Of a DNA stretch of 64,000 nucleotides, positions 8,187 to 17,051 are shown piece by piece. A program made the position numbers and the translations under genes. The notes under the pieces were generated by a model that made no database searches, was not told the origin of the DNA, and saw only the letters and a program-made list of their open reading frames with translations. Numbering within the stretch: the stretch's first letter is position 1; each line of letters begins with the position of its first letter. The DNA comes from Candidatus Defluviilinea proxima (GTDB taxonomy: Bacteria; Chloroflexota; Anaerolineae; Anaerolineales; Villigracilaceae), in assembly GCA_016721115.1 (NCBI GenBank), contig JADKIW010000001.1:1007501-1071500 (forward strand), read 5' to 3'.

Positions 8187-8858
8187 TTACGTCGTTATAT
8201 ATTCGCGCAGATTATGTTCCACCGCATACGCGGCGGCTTCGGCGCGATTGTTCACACCTAATTTTGAAAGGATACTTGAGACATAGTTACGCACAGTGCC
8301 TTCGCCGAGAAACAATTGCTTGGCGATCTCGCGGTTGGTCTTGCCTTCAGAGACAAGCAACAACACATGCTTTTCCTGTTGGCTCAAGTGTTGGAAGGCC
8401 GAAGCCTCCTCCTCTTTCACCGCACGACGCACCTGCTGGAACACGCGTTGCGTGACAGCCGGGTCAAGCAATGCCTCACCGCGTGAAACCGCTTCGAGCG
8501 CTTTGATCAGGTCATCGCTCCCGATCTGTTTCAGGATGTATCCCGAAGCGCCCGCACGGATCGCAGAGAACAACATCTCATCCTCCGCATACGAAGTGAG
8601 CATAATGACTCTTACGTTCGGGTATTTCTCCACAATCTGTTCACAAGCTTCAATACCCGATGTGCCCGGAAGGCGAATATCCATAACCACTACATCAGGT
8701 TTGAGAGTCTCCGTTTTTTCGATGGCTTCTCGCGCCGAGGCGGCTTCACCAACTACATCAAATTGTGGATGTCGCTCCAATAAAGACTTCAAACCCAGGC
8801 GCACGACCTCATGATCGTCCACCAAGATAATACGTTGTTTTGCAGGTTGCTTTGGCAT
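8187..8858 (-). CDS. NarL/FixJ-type response regulator
   Basis: A receiver domain (about 8-125, phospho-acceptor Asp in VVVMDIRLPG, Lys in YILKQIG) is joined to a LuxR-type HTH (about 150-215, LSQQEKHVLLLVSEGKTNREIAKQLF). I chose ATG 8858, giving 223 aa and the normal family start. An upstream in-frame TTG at 8915 has a GAGG ahead of it and would add 19 residues with no family counterpart. No histidine kinase is adjacent, so it is an orphan in this window. It is transcribed alone and ends in a terminator. Confidence 0.9.
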   Translation of the reverse strand: MPKQPAKQRIILVDDHEVVRLGLKSLLERHPQFDVVGEAASAREAIEKTETLKPDVVVMDIRLPGTSGIEACEQIVEKYPNVRVIMLTSYAEDEMLFSAIRAGASGYILKQIGSDDLIKALEAVSRGEALLDPAVTQRVFQQVRRAVKEEEASAFQHLSQQEKHVLLLVSEGKTNREIAKQLFLGEGTVRNYVSSILSKLGVNNRAEAAAYAVEHNLREYITT

Positions 8859-9000
8859 AAAAAGGATTTTACCCCAAATCACCCCTTTTTCGATAAAAAA
8901 GCTATTGTTGGACAACTTGCCCGCCTCATTCTTACTTAACTGGAAACTGATTCCACGTTAAACAGCATTTTCTCCCCTTTGGCTTTTTCCATTAAACACA

Positions 9001-9029
9001 GAAGGGACGGAGCAATGCTCCGTCCCTTC
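9001..9029 (-). terminator. Terminator after hsp20
   Basis: A strong perfect GC-rich hairpin GAAGGGACGGAG / CTCCGTCCCTTC lies 7 bp beyond the hsp20 stop codon. The tail on the minus strand is only moderately T-rich. Confidence 0.75.
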
Positions 9030-9035
9030 ATCAAA

Positions 9036-9476
9036 TTACTTTGCCTTGACGGTAATGGTACGGGGCTTGACCTCTTCTGCTTTCGGCAGGGTGATGGTCA
9101 GGATACCGTTCTCGAACTCAGCTTTGGCCTTATCGGCGACCACGTCAGTGGGCAGGGCCACGGAACGTTCGAACGATCCATAGCGTTGTTCGCGAATGTG
9201 CCAGGCTTTATCTTTGCTCTCTTCTTCATGCTTCACCTCGCCTTTGAGGGTCAGCACTTCGCCTGTGACGTTGATCTGCACCTCTTCAGCCTTAATGCCA
9301 GGCAACGAGGCTTTCACAACGATCTCATCATCGGTCTGGTACATATCGATCGCAGGCACAGACCAAGCGTCCCTGATGGAGAGCGGGCGTGTGAACGCGT
9401 CATCAAAAAGACGGTCCATGGCGTCACGCAGGGACATCATCTCACGAGCGGGTTCCCAACGAATTAAGTTTGACAT
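9036..9476 (-). CDS. hsp20: Hsp20/alpha-crystallin small heat-shock protein
   Basis: An ATP-independent holdase of 146 aa. The alpha-crystallin domain covers about 40-140 and ends with the diagnostic AEFENGILTITLPK motif; the C-terminal tail (VKPRTITVKAK) carries an I-x-V type anchor. The ribosome site AAGGAGGT is near perfect. It follows the kinase/J-VWA/FHA operon by 98 bp, so it may respond to the same proteostasis signal (inference). No CIRCE element is visible. Confidence 0.95.
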   Translation of the reverse strand: MSNLIRWEPAREMMSLRDAMDRLFDDAFTRPLSIRDAWSVPAIDMYQTDDEIVVKASLPGIKAEEVQINVTGEVLTLKGEVKHEEESKDKAWHIREQRYGSFERSVALPTDVVADKAKAEFENGILTITLPKAEEVKPRTITVKAK

Positions 9477-9574
9477 AGCGACCTCCTTTTGGTCATTGAA
9501 TTTATGCCCTTAATATAAAAAGCCTGCGTTAGAAAAACGCAAGCCGTTTATAAAAAATCTGTATGAGGTTTTGG

Positions 9575-10294
9575 CTATTCTTTTGGTCGCTTGAAATCTA
9601 CAAAGCGGTAACCAACACCCCGTTCCGTGAGAACATATTTTGGGTTGGCCGGGTCTTTCTCAAGTTTCTGCCGCAGGTAGTTGATATATAAGCGGACGTA
9701 ATGCGGTTCGTCGCGATATTCGTATCCCCATACCTTGATGAGAATCTGGTCGTGGGTCAACACCCATCCGGCATTCTGAACAAGGTGATAGAGCAGGCGG
9801 TATTCAGTTGGGCGGAGTTTGACAAGCTTGCCTTCGAGCCATACTTCACGGCGGTCAAAGTCGATCTTGAGGCGGTCATCTACTTCAATGATGTCATGCA
9901 TTGAGCCACCAGCGCCCTCTGTACGACGAATGACAGCCTTCACACGGCTGACCATTTCACGCGGGCTGAACGGCTTGGTAATGTAATCGTCAGCGCCCAG
10001 TTCCAGACCACGCACACGATCATCCTCTTCACCTTTGGCAGTGAGCATAATGACCGGCACGGTACTCCCTTCACGGATGGTCTCAAGCACATCGAAACCG
10101 TCAATGTCGGGCATCATCACATCAAGCAAAATTAGGTCGGGGGTTGCGTCACGCAATTTTTGGATGGCTTGTTTGCCGTTAAAGGCTTCAGCCACCTGGA
10201 AACCGTCATGCTCCAGGTTCATGCGGATGAAGCGCACCATACGCTCTTCATCATCCACAACGAGAATGCGGCGTCTTTCAAACTCTTCGGTCAT
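9575..10294 (-). CDS. OmpR/PhoB-family response regulator
   Basis: The receiver domain (about 8-120) has acidic DDE, phospho-acceptor Asp in LILLDVMMPD, Thr in IMLTAKG and Lys in ITKPFSP. The winged-helix effector covers about 135-235 (KLRPTEYRLLYHLVQNAG, DPANPKYVLTERGVGYRF). It is the last gene of the six-gene kinase operon, 6 nt after the 80-aa gene, and no cognate histidine kinase is nearby. Cross-control by the operon's Ser/Thr kinase is an attractive but unproven idea. Confidence 0.93.
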   Translation of the reverse strand: MTEEFERRRILVVDDEERMVRFIRMNLEHDGFQVAEAFNGKQAIQKLRDATPDLILLDVMMPDIDGFDVLETIREGSTVPVIMLTAKGEEDDRVRGLELGADDYITKPFSPREMVSRVKAVIRRTEGAGGSMHDIIEVDDRLKIDFDRREVWLEGKLVKLRPTEYRLLYHLVQNAGWVLTHDQILIKVWGYEYRDEPHYVRLYINYLRQKLEKDPANPKYVLTERGVGYRFVDFKRPKE

Positions 10295-10300
10295 CTAGAA

Positions 10301-10543
10301 CTATTCCCTCACGAAACCGATCAGGTTTTCTTCTTCTTCGCTTTCAAGGAGTTCAATCAGGGCCACTTTGGCAATGGGCCATATCACTTTTGTCACATTT
10401 GGTTCGATGTAATGGACATCCTTCCCATCGCGCAGGCGCGGGTTACTGACCATGATGATCGTATCAGTGCTCTTAGGAAGTTCCTCGATCTCACCGACAA
10501 CAGACGGTTCACCTGCAATGTGGATAATCACTGAGTATGCCAT
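10301..10543 (-). CDS. Conserved-looking 80-aa protein of unknown function
   Basis: A small, acidic, soluble beta-rich protein with no motif I recognise. The N-terminus has a strand-loop pattern (YSVIIHIAGEPSVVGEIEEL) and the C-terminus is Glu-rich. Its place is the best clue: it is locked between the FHA gene (20 nt upstream) and the PhoB-like regulator (6 nt downstream), so it is co-expressed with phosphorylation machinery. Codon use and spacing support a real gene. Confidence 0.7.
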   Translation of the reverse strand: MAYSVIIHIAGEPSVVGEIEELPKSTDTIIMVSNPRLRDGKDVHYIEPNVTKVIWPIAKVALIELLESEEEENLIGFVRE

Positions 10544-10563
10544 TACGTTCGCCTTTCAATCCA

Positions 10564-11073
10564 TCAATTATTGCGGAGCAATACCTGGATCTTCAACTTA
10601 CCCAACGCAACAACATCGCCGTGTTTGAGTCCTTCTTCAGCGTGCGGGTTAAGGCGGCGTCCATTCAAATACGTACCGTTAGATGATCCCAAGTCCATGA
10701 TGACAACACGACTGGTTTCGCGTTTTACAACAGCATGCAAACGGGAAACCCCAGATGCATATGCCTGATAGGGAGTTAGATCGATATCGGGCATGATGGG
10801 CTGACCCTCGCTTAAACGTCCAAGCGTGAATTCATTCCGCGTTGCAAGCGGAAGGATTTTGCCACTATCCATCAAGTGGAGGGATAGCCAGCTGTTGGTC
10901 GGAGAGGAAGGGGGCTCAACACTGGCAGAATTTTTCTTAAGATCATCAACGATCTGATCCTGATTGATAGACTGTGTTGTAAGAGCCTCAGAGCCATCCA
11001 ATTGCGCCCCACACTCAACGCAAAACAAAGTACCGGAAATATTTTCGTGCTGACAATTTGTACAAAGAATCAT
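10564..11073 (-). CDS. Zinc-ribbon FHA-domain protein
   Basis: A 169-aa phospho-threonine reader. A zinc ribbon is formed by Cys4, Cys7, Cys18 and Cys21 (CTNC, CVEC). A variable linker follows, then an FHA domain at about 72-165 with all core residues (FTLGR, SRLHA, SSNGTYLNG). It overlaps the upstream J-VWA gene by 4 bp, which implies translational coupling. It is the expected docking partner for targets of the operon's kinase. Confidence 0.93.
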   Translation of the reverse strand: MILCTNCQHENISGTLFCVECGAQLDGSEALTTQSINQDQIVDDLKKNSASVEPPSSPTNSWLSLHLMDSGKILPLATRNEFTLGRLSEGQPIMPDIDLTPYQAYASGVSRLHAVVKRETSRVVIMDLGSSNGTYLNGRRLNPHAEEGLKHGDVVALGKLKIQVLLRNN

Positions 11074-12557
11074 GATGCCAACTCCTTTTTAGGCGGCGCA
11101 AGGAACAGGGCGCGCGTGCCATATTTTATCTTTTTTCTGCCTTCGTTTGAAATACCTTTTTCCTGTTGTATGCGATTTACTTCAAGGTTGATCGTATGTG
11201 CCAGACTACGCTCGCCCTGCGTTAGCAGGTTTGCCGCAAGGGTTTGCAACTGACGAGTACCAGCATCTATATTTCCTTTTTCAATTTCGACACGCGCCCG
11301 TTCCTGCATGCGATACAACATTAACCGCGAAAGAGCTTGAACAATCTCTGGTGCCGGTGAAACATCGTCAGGCACATCCGACACTGGACGTTGAAATTTT
11401 AACCGATTAGGAGGCACAGGAAGAGGATTCGATGAAATTGAGACTTTAAGAGTGCCATCCAATATGCTTGCCAAGTCTGATTTTACCGCTGTTGGCTGAA
11501 TTATGTATTCGAAAATAACACGTGTGGACGTATCCTGCAATATTGGTCCGATTCGTAAAAGTGGGTCATCCACTGTAATCGGGGCAGGATCAGGTTGCAG
11601 GCGAAAGGCGTAGGAAAGATTAATTCCTTCCATGGGCAGGACATCTAGGGTCGCTTCCTCGGCATAAATCTGGGCTAGGGCATTAAATTTTTCGAGCAGT
11701 AGTTTTTTTATTTCTTGTGGCTCGGCTATATAAGCACTGCTTCCGCCTGTACGGCTTGCGATCAAGTCAAGAAAAATATCATTCCATTCCTGGCCAATGC
11801 CCATGGCACTGATACCAATACCACTTTGGGCAAGCTTGGAAGCAAGCTCAAGGCATTGTTGTTCATCCCCATACGTTTGCCCATCTGTCAGAAGAACAAT
11901 GTGGTTTACGCGCTTGGCATCAAGACTTCGAATGACCTCTCTAGCACCAGCCTCAAGTCCCTGAAATATTTCAGTACCACCGCCGGGTTGTATCATCTGA
12001 ATACGCGCTTCCAAACGAGACCGGTCTTGTTGATAAGAAGCAGGGATGATCACTTCTGCACGATCGCTGAAGGTAACAACACTCAAAATATCCTGTTGGC
12101 GGATGTTTCGTAACACCTGAATGGCAGTGGCCTTGACCACGTCCATTTTTTCGCCCTTCATGGATGTAGATCGATCCAAAACAATACAAACATTCAAAGG
12201 TGGTGAAGGAGCCCGCCGTGATTCTGCAGGAGCTTGCAAATCCAGAATCAAATACAACATTTGCGGCTCGTCCATTCGCTTTAATGTGGACCGGCTGTAT
12301 ATAACCTTCTGTTCGTAGGGATAATGAGGCTTGATTTCGGGAGGCAGGGTAGCATCGTATTGTGCCCTGCGCTTGGGGTTCGAAAGAGTTTCGTATGCCT
12401 GTTGTGCCCCCAAGAATAGTTCTGTTTCGCCCGCGGCTTTGTTCTTATCAGGATGAAGTTTCTGGGCGGCTATTAAATAGGCGTGTTTAATCTCCTCTTG
12501 CGAGGCATTTCTCGAAACACCCAGAATCGAATAATAATCCTGTTGTCGTGGCGACAT
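11070..12557 (-). CDS. DnaJ-domain/von Willebrand factor A fusion protein
   Basis: A 495-aa protein. Residues 5-68 are a J domain with the HPD triad (35-37) that would stimulate an Hsp70 ATPase. About 120-290 is a VWA domain with a complete MIDAS motif (DRSTS at 128-132, LLTDGQTYGDE). The remaining 200 residues resemble the C-terminal part of stand-alone VWA proteins. There is no Gly/Phe region or zinc finger as in DnaJ. It could recruit Hsp70 to a complex held together by the VWA domain (inference). It is 2 nt from the PP2C gene and overlaps the FHA gene. Confidence 0.9.
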   Translation of the reverse strand: MSPRQQDYYSILGVSRNASQEEIKHAYLIAAQKLHPDKNKAAGETELFLGAQQAYETLSNPKRRAQYDATLPPEIKPHYPYEQKVIYSRSTLKRMDEPQMLYLILDLQAPAESRRAPSPPLNVCIVLDRSTSMKGEKMDVVKATAIQVLRNIRQQDILSVVTFSDRAEVIIPASYQQDRSRLEARIQMIQPGGGTEIFQGLEAGAREVIRSLDAKRVNHIVLLTDGQTYGDEQQCLELASKLAQSGIGISAMGIGQEWNDIFLDLIASRTGGSSAYIAEPQEIKKLLLEKFNALAQIYAEEATLDVLPMEGINLSYAFRLQPDPAPITVDDPLLRIGPILQDTSTRVIFEYIIQPTAVKSDLASILDGTLKVSISSNPLPVPPNRLKFQRPVSDVPDDVSPAPEIVQALSRLMLYRMQERARVEIEKGNIDAGTRQLQTLAANLLTQGERSLAHTINLEVNRIQQEKGISNEGRKKIKYGTRALFLAPPKKELAS

Positions 12558-12559
12558 TA

Positions 12560-13468
12560 CTACCCAATTAGTTGAACTAATAAGACACTTATATTATCGG
12601 GACCGCCTGCCGTATTTGCGGCAGTAACAAGATTTTGGCATGCTCTTTGCAGGTTGGGAGATTCATTAACAGCACGAATAAGATCCTGCTCTGCTACTAC
12701 ACCCCACAACCCATCACTACAGATCAACAATGTACCGGGCTGAGGAAATGCGAGTGTAAAAATTTCTGGATCCAGAATGTCACCCTGACCAAGCGCTTTA
12801 TACAATACATTCCGATGTGGATAATTTTCTGCTTCTTCCGGGGTGATATGACCAAGTTCCTGAAGGCGCTGGACCAGTGAATGGTCACGGGTGATCGCTT
12901 CGATCCTTCCATCTGGATAGATGAAGTAAGCTCGGCTATCCCCAACATGCCCAATCGTGATCTGTTGACCCAACACAAGTGCGGCCGTAAGTGTTGTTCC
13001 GCTTCCTGGCGCTTCACGCTGGATAACCCGTTGCGCTTCATTGACCGCCGCCGACATAATCTCTTGAAAAGATTCGTCCATCGTATCGGTCTTGACTTGG
13101 AACAGGTGTGAATGAAATTTCTTCAAAATGTATCCGGCAACAGTACGAATGGCGGCGTTACTTGCGACCTCTCCGAACTGGTGTCCCCCCATCCCATCTG
13201 CCACAATATACAATCCAAATGGCATATTCCCTGAATTGCCGCCCATAGTCGCTGTGAGGGCAAGCACGCTATCTTCATTTAATTCACGTTGCTTCCCAAC
13301 AGATTGACCTGCGGCCGCGATCAATTGTTGCATATCAAATTGTACATTTTGATTGCTTACAATGGCTTTTAGTTGTTCTTCCGTGAGAGGAGCGGTATTA
13401 GCAATGTCCACCGTAGTAGTGGCTGGCTTTGACCGATTTTTGAACAACCAACTGAATAATTTATCCAC
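12560..13468 (-). CDS. PP2C-family Ser/Thr protein phosphatase
   Basis: A metal-dependent phosphatase, 302 aa, that would reverse the operon kinase. The catalytic domain runs from about 50 to 300, with motifs RELNEDS, VADGMGGHQFGEVAS, HVGDSRAY, LLICSDGLWG and GGPDNISVLL supplying the metal-binding aspartates. The first 50 residues are a variable, possibly membrane-proximal or docking tail with no clear helix. It starts 12 nt after the kinase gene ends. Confidence 0.95.
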   Translation of the reverse strand: MDKLFSWLFKNRSKPATTTVDIANTAPLTEEQLKAIVSNQNVQFDMQQLIAAAGQSVGKQRELNEDSVLALTATMGGNSGNMPFGLYIVADGMGGHQFGEVASNAAIRTVAGYILKKFHSHLFQVKTDTMDESFQEIMSAAVNEAQRVIQREAPGSGTTLTAALVLGQQITIGHVGDSRAYFIYPDGRIEAITRDHSLVQRLQELGHITPEEAENYPHRNVLYKALGQGDILDPEIFTLAFPQPGTLLICSDGLWGVVAEQDLIRAVNESPNLQRACQNLVTAANTAGGPDNISVLLVQLIG

Positions 13469-13480
13469 AAGAACTCCTTA

Positions 13481-15379
13481 TCACGCAAGCAGTGCGTATA
13501 CTTGATGGTCGGTGGAACCAAAGTAAACAATATCGTCATACACCAAGGGGGTACCAGTGATAGCTCCCTCTGTGCCAAACTTCCATCGTAAACGTCCAGT
13601 ACGATATTCAAGGCAATAGAGACTACCATCCACTGAACCGAAATACACAGAATCTTTATAAATCACAGGCGAACCATTTACTTGATGTTCTGTGCGGAAA
13701 CGCCAGGCTTCTTTCGAGCTTTTCATTTCCACAGCGTATACAAAACCATCTGACGCCCCAACAATAACCAGGTCGTCAGCGACGCATGGTGTACTGATGG
13801 ATGCTTTTCCAAGACGGAACCGCCATAACGTCCAGCCGTTTCGTGGATCTAATGCATAAAGAGTACTGTCCACCGATGTGAAATACAAGGACTGACCCGT
13901 GCCAACAGTTGAAGATGTAATACTTCGTTTTGCACGGAAGCGCCACTTCATTTCACCACGGAAATTTACAGCATAATAATCACCGGTCTCGCACCCAAAG
14001 TAAATCATTTCGTTCATAACGAACGGTGTGGCTCGTATGGCGTCAGCAGATTCAAAGCGCCAGACCATGCGTCCGCTATTGATATTGACGGCATGCAAAA
14101 ACTTATCGTCAGACCCAAGAAACACATGCCCTTCAGCAATACTCGGAGATGAACGGACAGGGCCATCGGTGTAATACGTCCACACCACTTTGCCGGAGCG
14201 AGAAGAAACTACATGCAAGCGTTTATCTTCAGAGCCTATGTAGATATTTCCATCCACAACTACGGGGCGCGAAACGATACCGCCATCAGTCGGGTATTTC
14301 CATTGGAACTTCCCTTCGGCGGCATCCAATGAATACAGATTGTTGTCATAAGAGCCTATATAAAGAGAGCCCTGTGAAATGGTAGGCGTACCACGTACCT
14401 CATCTTCACACTTGAACTTCCAAAGAGGCTTGATACCATCAGACTTTACCGGCCCTGTTTGATGGCCCATACGAACAAGAATACCGGTCTTGCGTGCCAC
14501 AGACAGAAGAGCTTCTTTCATTTCCGCGGCGCTTTTGAACCGGCTGGCAGGGTCATATTCCAATGCGCGATTGACGATCACATCTAGTTCGGCAGAGACA
14601 GCAGGGTTGATACGGCGAATCGGACGCTCAGCAAACGAAAATGGAGGTTCGAGGCGCGGGTCACGTCGCGTCAACGCATGATGGATGGTTGCTCCCAGCG
14701 AATAAATATCCGCCATCTGTGTGGCTTCACCGCGATATTGCTCGGGAGGAGAATATCCCTCAGTGCCGATCATCGTGCCTTTGATACCGGTCTGGAATGC
14801 CTTCGCAATTCCAAAATCAACCAACACCACCTCACCATTCGAATTGATCATTACATTCGAGGGCTTCATATCACGGAAGATGATCGGGTCAGGTTTATGT
14901 TTGTGTAAATATTCAAGAACATCACACAGTTCGACTGCCCAAGTTAAAACCTGGTCTTCCGGCAGGAAACCATTTGTGTCATTGATAACCGTTTCCATAT
15001 CCTTGCCATGGATGAATTCCAAGACAAGATAAGAACGACTTTCCAAAGTAAAGTAATCGTAGATCTTGGGAATAGCTGGATGATGGAGAGTCGCTAGCAG
15101 GTTCGCTTCACGCTCAAAATTCTGTACGATGGTCTCACGTACTAAAGGATCTGGAGCGCTGTTGATCATTTCTTTGACTGCGACCAACTTGGTCACATTC
15201 GGGAAGTGCATATCGCGGGCGCGATAAACAGACCCCATTCCACCAAGACCAACCACTTCTTGAATCGCATATCGCTTGGCCAGCGTAACGCCAGCCTGGA
15301 GTTGGCTCTTGGGAGCAGAGTTTTCATCTCCCTTGTCATCATCTGAAAGATCAGGGAATATTCGAGTTTCCAGCGGCAT
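13481..15379 (-). CDS. Ser/Thr protein kinase with C-terminal PQQ-like beta-propeller
   Basis: A 632-aa Hanks-type kinase that heads the operon. The kinase domain covers about 37-300: Gly loop GLGGMGSVY, catalytic Lys69, catalytic loop FRDMKPSN (Phe replaces the His of HRD), DFG in VDFGIAK, and GTEGYSPPEQY. Residues 315-632 hold seven or eight PQQ-type propeller blades with the recurring G-x-W-x-F/Y pattern. No membrane helix separates them, so the propeller is cytoplasmic and would bind substrates or a ligand. The ribosome site TAGGAGA precedes the ATG. Confidence 0.95.
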   Translation of the reverse strand: MPLETRIFPDLSDDDKGDENSAPKSQLQAGVTLAKRYAIQEVVGLGGMGSVYRARDMHFPNVTKLVAVKEMINSAPDPLVRETIVQNFEREANLLATLHHPAIPKIYDYFTLESRSYLVLEFIHGKDMETVINDTNGFLPEDQVLTWAVELCDVLEYLHKHKPDPIIFRDMKPSNVMINSNGEVVLVDFGIAKAFQTGIKGTMIGTEGYSPPEQYRGEATQMADIYSLGATIHHALTRRDPRLEPPFSFAERPIRRINPAVSAELDVIVNRALEYDPASRFKSAAEMKEALLSVARKTGILVRMGHQTGPVKSDGIKPLWKFKCEDEVRGTPTISQGSLYIGSYDNNLYSLDAAEGKFQWKYPTDGGIVSRPVVVDGNIYIGSEDKRLHVVSSRSGKVVWTYYTDGPVRSSPSIAEGHVFLGSDDKFLHAVNINSGRMVWRFESADAIRATPFVMNEMIYFGCETGDYYAVNFRGEMKWRFRAKRSITSSTVGTGQSLYFTSVDSTLYALDPRNGWTLWRFRLGKASISTPCVADDLVIVGASDGFVYAVEMKSSKEAWRFRTEHQVNGSPVIYKDSVYFGSVDGSLYCLEYRTGRLRWKFGTEGAITGTPLVYDDIVYFGSTDHQVYALLA

Positions 15380-15394
15380 TCTCCTATCTAGCAG

Positions 15395-15423
15395 ATTATA
15401 GTTTGCAGTTCATTGTTTGACAA
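15395..15423 (-). promoter_or_regulatory. Sigma-70-type promoter of the kinase operon
   Basis: On the minus strand TTGTCA (15423-15418), a 17-bp spacer and a consensus TATAAT (15400-15395) lie just before the kinase ribosome site. It should drive all six genes down to 9575. Confidence 0.8.
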
Positions 15424-15474
15424 CAGCAATACAGGAGTGTTTCTGATAATTTTGTCGGTTTAATCGCTTAAACC

Positions 15475-15503
15475 TTGCCGAGAACCCTTTTCTACGGCAA
15501 AAT
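15475..15503 (+). promoter_or_regulatory. Promoter of the metallophosphoesterase gene, probably leaderless
   Basis: TTGCCG (15475-15480), 17 bp, CAAAAT (15498-15503), then 9 nt to the GTG start. It is divergent from the kinase promoter and about 50 bp away. Confidence 0.5.
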
Positions 15504-15512
15504 ACCCGTACC

Positions 15513-16139
15513 GTGAAAATACTTACAATCAGTGATGAAGTTATAGAACGACTTTACAGTCTTTGTAGCAACGGTCATTTCGACGATGTAGAACTGATCA
15601 TCGGGTGTGGTGATCTTCCTTACCCTTATCTTGAGCACATTGTCTCTACACTTAATGTCCCGTTGTTATACGTCCCGGGAAACCACGATCCCATTCACCA
15701 GGAAAACGACCCCAAAACATATGCCGAGGGGGGGATGAATCTCGACCTGAATTTTACTCGTGTGAAAACTTTCCTGGTCGCTGGATTTGGTGGATGCATT
15801 CTCTACCGGCCCAATGGGACGAATCAATATTCACAAACAAGTGCTTACTTCCGTGCATTCAAAATGCTACCGCGACTGTTGCTTAATCGAATCCAATATG
15901 GTCGTGCTCTGGATATTTTGATCACCCATTCCCCACCCTTTGGCATACATGATGAAGATACCCAAGCCCATCAGGGATTGAAAGCGATCAACTGGTTAAT
16001 TCAAATTGCCAAACCACGGTATCATTTCCACGGGCATGTCCATTTCTACCGTAGAAATTTAGACGCTTCCGAGACAGATGTCAAAGGAACAAAGATCGTT
16101 AATGTTTACCCTTATAAAGTATTGGATGTTCACCATTAA
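15513..16139 (+). CDS. Calcineurin-like metallophosphoesterase
   Basis: A 208-aa two-metal phosphoesterase with GTG start. Metal ligands are visible in order: GCGDLPY, PGNHD, ITHSPP and FHGHVH. The first block is atypical: the usual D-x-H near the N-terminus is replaced by TISDEV. Compact size suggests a nucleotide or phosphoprotein phosphatase rather than a nuclease, but the substrate is unknown. It lies 9 nt before the ParB-fold gene, so the two probably form an operon. Confidence 0.88.
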   Translation: MKILTISDEVIERLYSLCSNGHFDDVELIIGCGDLPYPYLEHIVSTLNVPLLYVPGNHDPIHQENDPKTYAEGGMNLDLNFTRVKTFLVAGFGGCILYRPNGTNQYSQTSAYFRAFKMLPRLLLNRIQYGRALDILITHSPPFGIHDEDTQAHQGLKAINWLIQIAKPRYHFHGHVHFYRRNLDASETDVKGTKIVNVYPYKVLDVHH

Positions 16140-16148
16140 TAATTTACT

Positions 16149-17051
16149 ATGACAGATAACACTTTCGAACAAGCACGTGCTGATTTTCAACGCGCACGTT
16201 TCAAAGCATTTTTAAACAGCGTTTGGGCTACCATCTCCGGTCAGCCAACCACCTTGCTTTCTTATGACGAGATCAAGGAAAAGCTTCACATCGGCGGCCC
16301 CATTTACCGGGGCATACAAACCGTGCGCGTTGATGAGATCGCAGGAAGCCTCAACCGCTATCAAGAATTTGACCGGGTCTTCCTACCCGCTACTGACAAG
16401 CTTGCCGAACGTTGGCAAAGTGTCAACCGTGCTTTCTATAAAGAGATTAGTCTTTCACCTGTAGTGCTTTATAAAGTAGGACAGGTCTATTTTGTCGTGG
16501 ATGGACATCATCGCGTTTCAGTCGCCCGCCAACAGGGACAGATCTTCATCGAAGCCGATGTTCGCGAATGTGCCACGCGCGTCAACCTGACAGCCGATAT
16601 CAAACCCGAAGACCTCGAAATACTTCACAGCAAAGTCCATTTTCTCGAACGCACATCTCTCGACACATTGATTCCCAAAGCCAACATCAAAGTCACTGTC
16701 CCCGATGGCTTCGAGCGTATGCTCGAACATATTGCCGTGCACCGCTACTTCATGGGCATCGACTTGGAACGTGACATTACTGAAGAAGAAGCTGTAAAGC
16801 ACTGGTACAAAAAAGTGTATATGCCGATCATCAGGGTTGTCCGTTCAACAAGTATCCTCAAAGAATTTCCCGAAAAGACGGAAGGCGATCTTTACCTCTG
16901 GGTACTCGATCACCAACACTACCTTGCATCGGAAGAAGGGCTTCCTCTTCAACCTCCCGAACTCGCCGCACAAAATTTCGTCAACGATAAAGACAAGAAG
17001 AAAAAAGTGATACGTAAAAAAAGCGCGCCAAAAGGATCGGGGAAGAAGTGA
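16149..17051 (+). CDS. ParB/sulfiredoxin-fold protein
   Basis: A 300-aa protein of unknown function. The recognisable core is VYFVVDGHHRVSVARQQG (about 118-135), the nucleotide-binding motif shared by ParB N-terminal and sulfiredoxin folds. There is no HTH as in chromosomal ParB. An N-terminal helical block and a Lys-rich tail (KDKKKKVIRKKSAPK) flank it. The whole protein aligns by eye with the N-terminal half of the ParB-UspA fusion at 53047, so they are paralogues. It overlaps the next gene by 4 bp. Confidence 0.75.
   Translation: MTDNTFEQARADFQRARFKAFLNSVWATISGQPTTLLSYDEIKEKLHIGGPIYRGIQTVRVDEIAGSLNRYQEFDRVFLPATDKLAERWQSVNRAFYKEISLSPVVLYKVGQVYFVVDGHHRVSVARQQGQIFIEADVRECATRVNLTADIKPEDLEILHSKVHFLERTSLDTLIPKANIKVTVPDGFERMLEHIAVHRYFMGIDLERDITEEEAVKHWYKKVYMPIIRVVRSTSILKEFPEKTEGDLYLWVLDHQHYLASEEGLPLQPPELAAQNFVNDKDKKKKVIRKKSAPKGSGKK

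Noticed and set aside
8859..8915. N-terminal extension of the NarL regulator from TTG
   Set aside because: It adds 19 residues before the normal receiver start; possible but less likely than ATG 8858.
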